The translations under genes were made by a program, and so were the position numbers. Under the pieces are notes generated by a model. That model ran no database searches, was not told the origin of the DNA, and saw nothing but the letters and a program-made list of their open reading frames with translations. Below are positions 23,560 to 24,304 of a DNA stretch of 24,304 bases, in pieces. Each line of letters starts with the position of its first letter. Position 1 is the first letter of the stretch. The stretch is from an uncultured Eubacteriales bacterium (GTDB lineage Bacteria > Bacillota > Clostridia > Oscillospirales > Butyricicoccaceae), in contig USML01000020.1 in the NCBI GenBank assembly GCA_900555855.1, forward strand, positions 1 to 24,304, in the 5' to 3' direction.

Positions 23560-24304
23560 TTAATAATCCTCCGACTTCCAGCTGATCTCTATGGTGTGGA
23601 ACAGGCTCCGGACGGTTTCCTCCGAAAGGATGGTGTTCAGCCGCTCACCCTGCTCCGGGACGGTATAGCCGTAAATGCCGCTGACGGTGCTGTCCAGCGT
23701 TTTGACGCCCCGGTAAATGCGGGATTCCGCCTCCCGGTTGTCGCCGCCGAAATACCAGATGGTGAGCACCGGCACCCGCTCCTGCTGGCTGCCGGAATCG
23801 TAAAAGACCGTCTGGGTCATATAGGCGTTTTGGCTGCGCTCCGCGCAGATCTGATCGCTCCATTTTTCCGGCCACATGAGATACCATTTTTCCGCCGCGT
23901 TGTGGAAGGTGCTGCAGACCTGCCGGCTCTCGCCGGAGGCCAGCGGATCCACCCAGTCCAGCCGGCAGCGGGTCTCGATCTCGCTGCTCTCCCGCTCGTA
24001 AAAATGCCCCACGGGCACATCCAGCACGCCGTCGCCGTTAATGTCTGTGCAGTAGACCGGGCTGCTGCGCCAGGTGACGCTGCCGGAGCCGCTGGAGGGA
24101 TCCAGCGTGCGGTTGACGGCGGTATGCCCGTCGTAGCAGATCAGATCGGTCACATAGCCGCCCATAGTGGCGGCGCTGTCGATATAAAGGGCCATCTGCT
24201 GGTCCTGCAGCTGGCCGAAGACCATGCTGTTGACGCTTTTGACCTCCACGCACAGCGGCGCTTCAAACAGCAGATAATATTCCTCCTCCCGGCAGACATA
24301 GGCC
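23560..24304 (-). CDS. Uncharacterised protein with a DxNGDG motif, cut at its N-terminal side by the window edge
   Basis: This is an open frame that continues past the right edge of the window; its start is not visible. The visible 247 codons contain AYVCREEEYYLLFEAPLCVE, then DINGDGVLDVPVGHF, a calcium-binding-like loop as seen in FG-GAP/VCBS or dockerin-type repeats. Aromatic, beta-rich sequence follows (WYLMWPEKWSD, VLTIWYFGGDN). I do not recognise the family. It sits one base upstream of the response regulator and is probably in the same operon; it could be an extracytoplasmic partner of the kinase. No signal peptide can be judged because the N-terminus is missing. The apparent GTG start inside the frame is not supported, since the frame stays open upstream. 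Confidence 0.7.
   Translation of the reverse strand, partial: AYVCREEEYYLLFEAPLCVEVKSVNSMVFGQLQDQQMALYIDSAATMGGYVTDLICYDGHTAVNRTLDPSSGSGSVTWRSSPVYCTDINGDGVLDVPVGHFYERESSEIETRCRLDWVDPLASGESRQVCSTFHNAAEKWYLMWPEKWSDQICAERSQNAYMTQTVFYDSGSQQERVPVLTIWYFGGDNREAESRIYRGVKTLDSTVSGIYGYTVPEQGERLNTILSEETVRSLFHTIEISWKSEDY

Noticed and set aside
1..24304. CRISPR arrays, tRNA or rRNA genes, transposases
   Set aside because: No regularly spaced direct repeats, cloverleaf signatures, rRNA motifs or transposase domains were found while reading both strands.

Overview
The window reads as a high-GC member of the Bacillota, class Clostridia, most likely close to the Oscillospiraceae. This is inferred from Gram-positive traits: a T-box leader ahead of thrS, an S-layer (SLH) protein, a YqhQ/DUF1385 membrane protein, a recA-recX-rimO-pgsA run, strong AGGAGG ribosome sites, and a Gram-positive-type LexA box at recA. 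Coding density is high, third codon positions are GC-rich, and many genes overlap as ATGA. No rRNA, tRNA, CRISPR array, transposase or integrase was seen.

Layout. Bases 1-184 hold the 5' end of a TGS-less thrS on the minus strand, behind a threonine T-box leader. From the same 440-base divergent region a plus-strand cassette starts: a cytoplasmic NodB-type deacetylase with an SLH-like C-terminal tail, an ATP-grasp ligase (ATGA overlap) and a MurJ-family flippase. A separately promoted secreted DUF4430-SLH protein follows. A 230-base cluster of hairpins separates this protein from everything to its right, which is all on the minus strand.

Read in the direction of transcription (right to left), the minus-strand block begins with a secreted-type protein of unknown function (cut by the window edge), a response regulator, a sensor kinase, a DUF1385 protein and prmC. 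Next come a D12-class DNA adenine methyltransferase and an EcoRI-family restriction endonuclease. Then follow recA (sigma-A promoter overlapped by a LexA box), recX, rimO, pgsA and cysS, closed by a clear terminator. After that come a P-loop kinase-like gene broken by one in-frame TGA, an S66 LD-carboxypeptidase, a YrrT-like methyltransferase, recD2, comF and a separately promoted mreB.

Two systems stand out. First, an EcoRI-like nuclease is paired with a D12-type methylase, translationally coupled to prmC and ending two bases before the recA LexA box; the restriction-modification pair is therefore embedded in a housekeeping operon. Second, the deacetylase, ATP-grasp and flippase cassette suggests a route for exposing an amine on a glycan precursor, ligating a carboxylate to it and flipping the product. 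That route is inference. Other points of interest are a perfect dyad between the divergent promoters, the palindromic repeat cluster, and the apparently recent nonsense mutation in the kinase-like gene.
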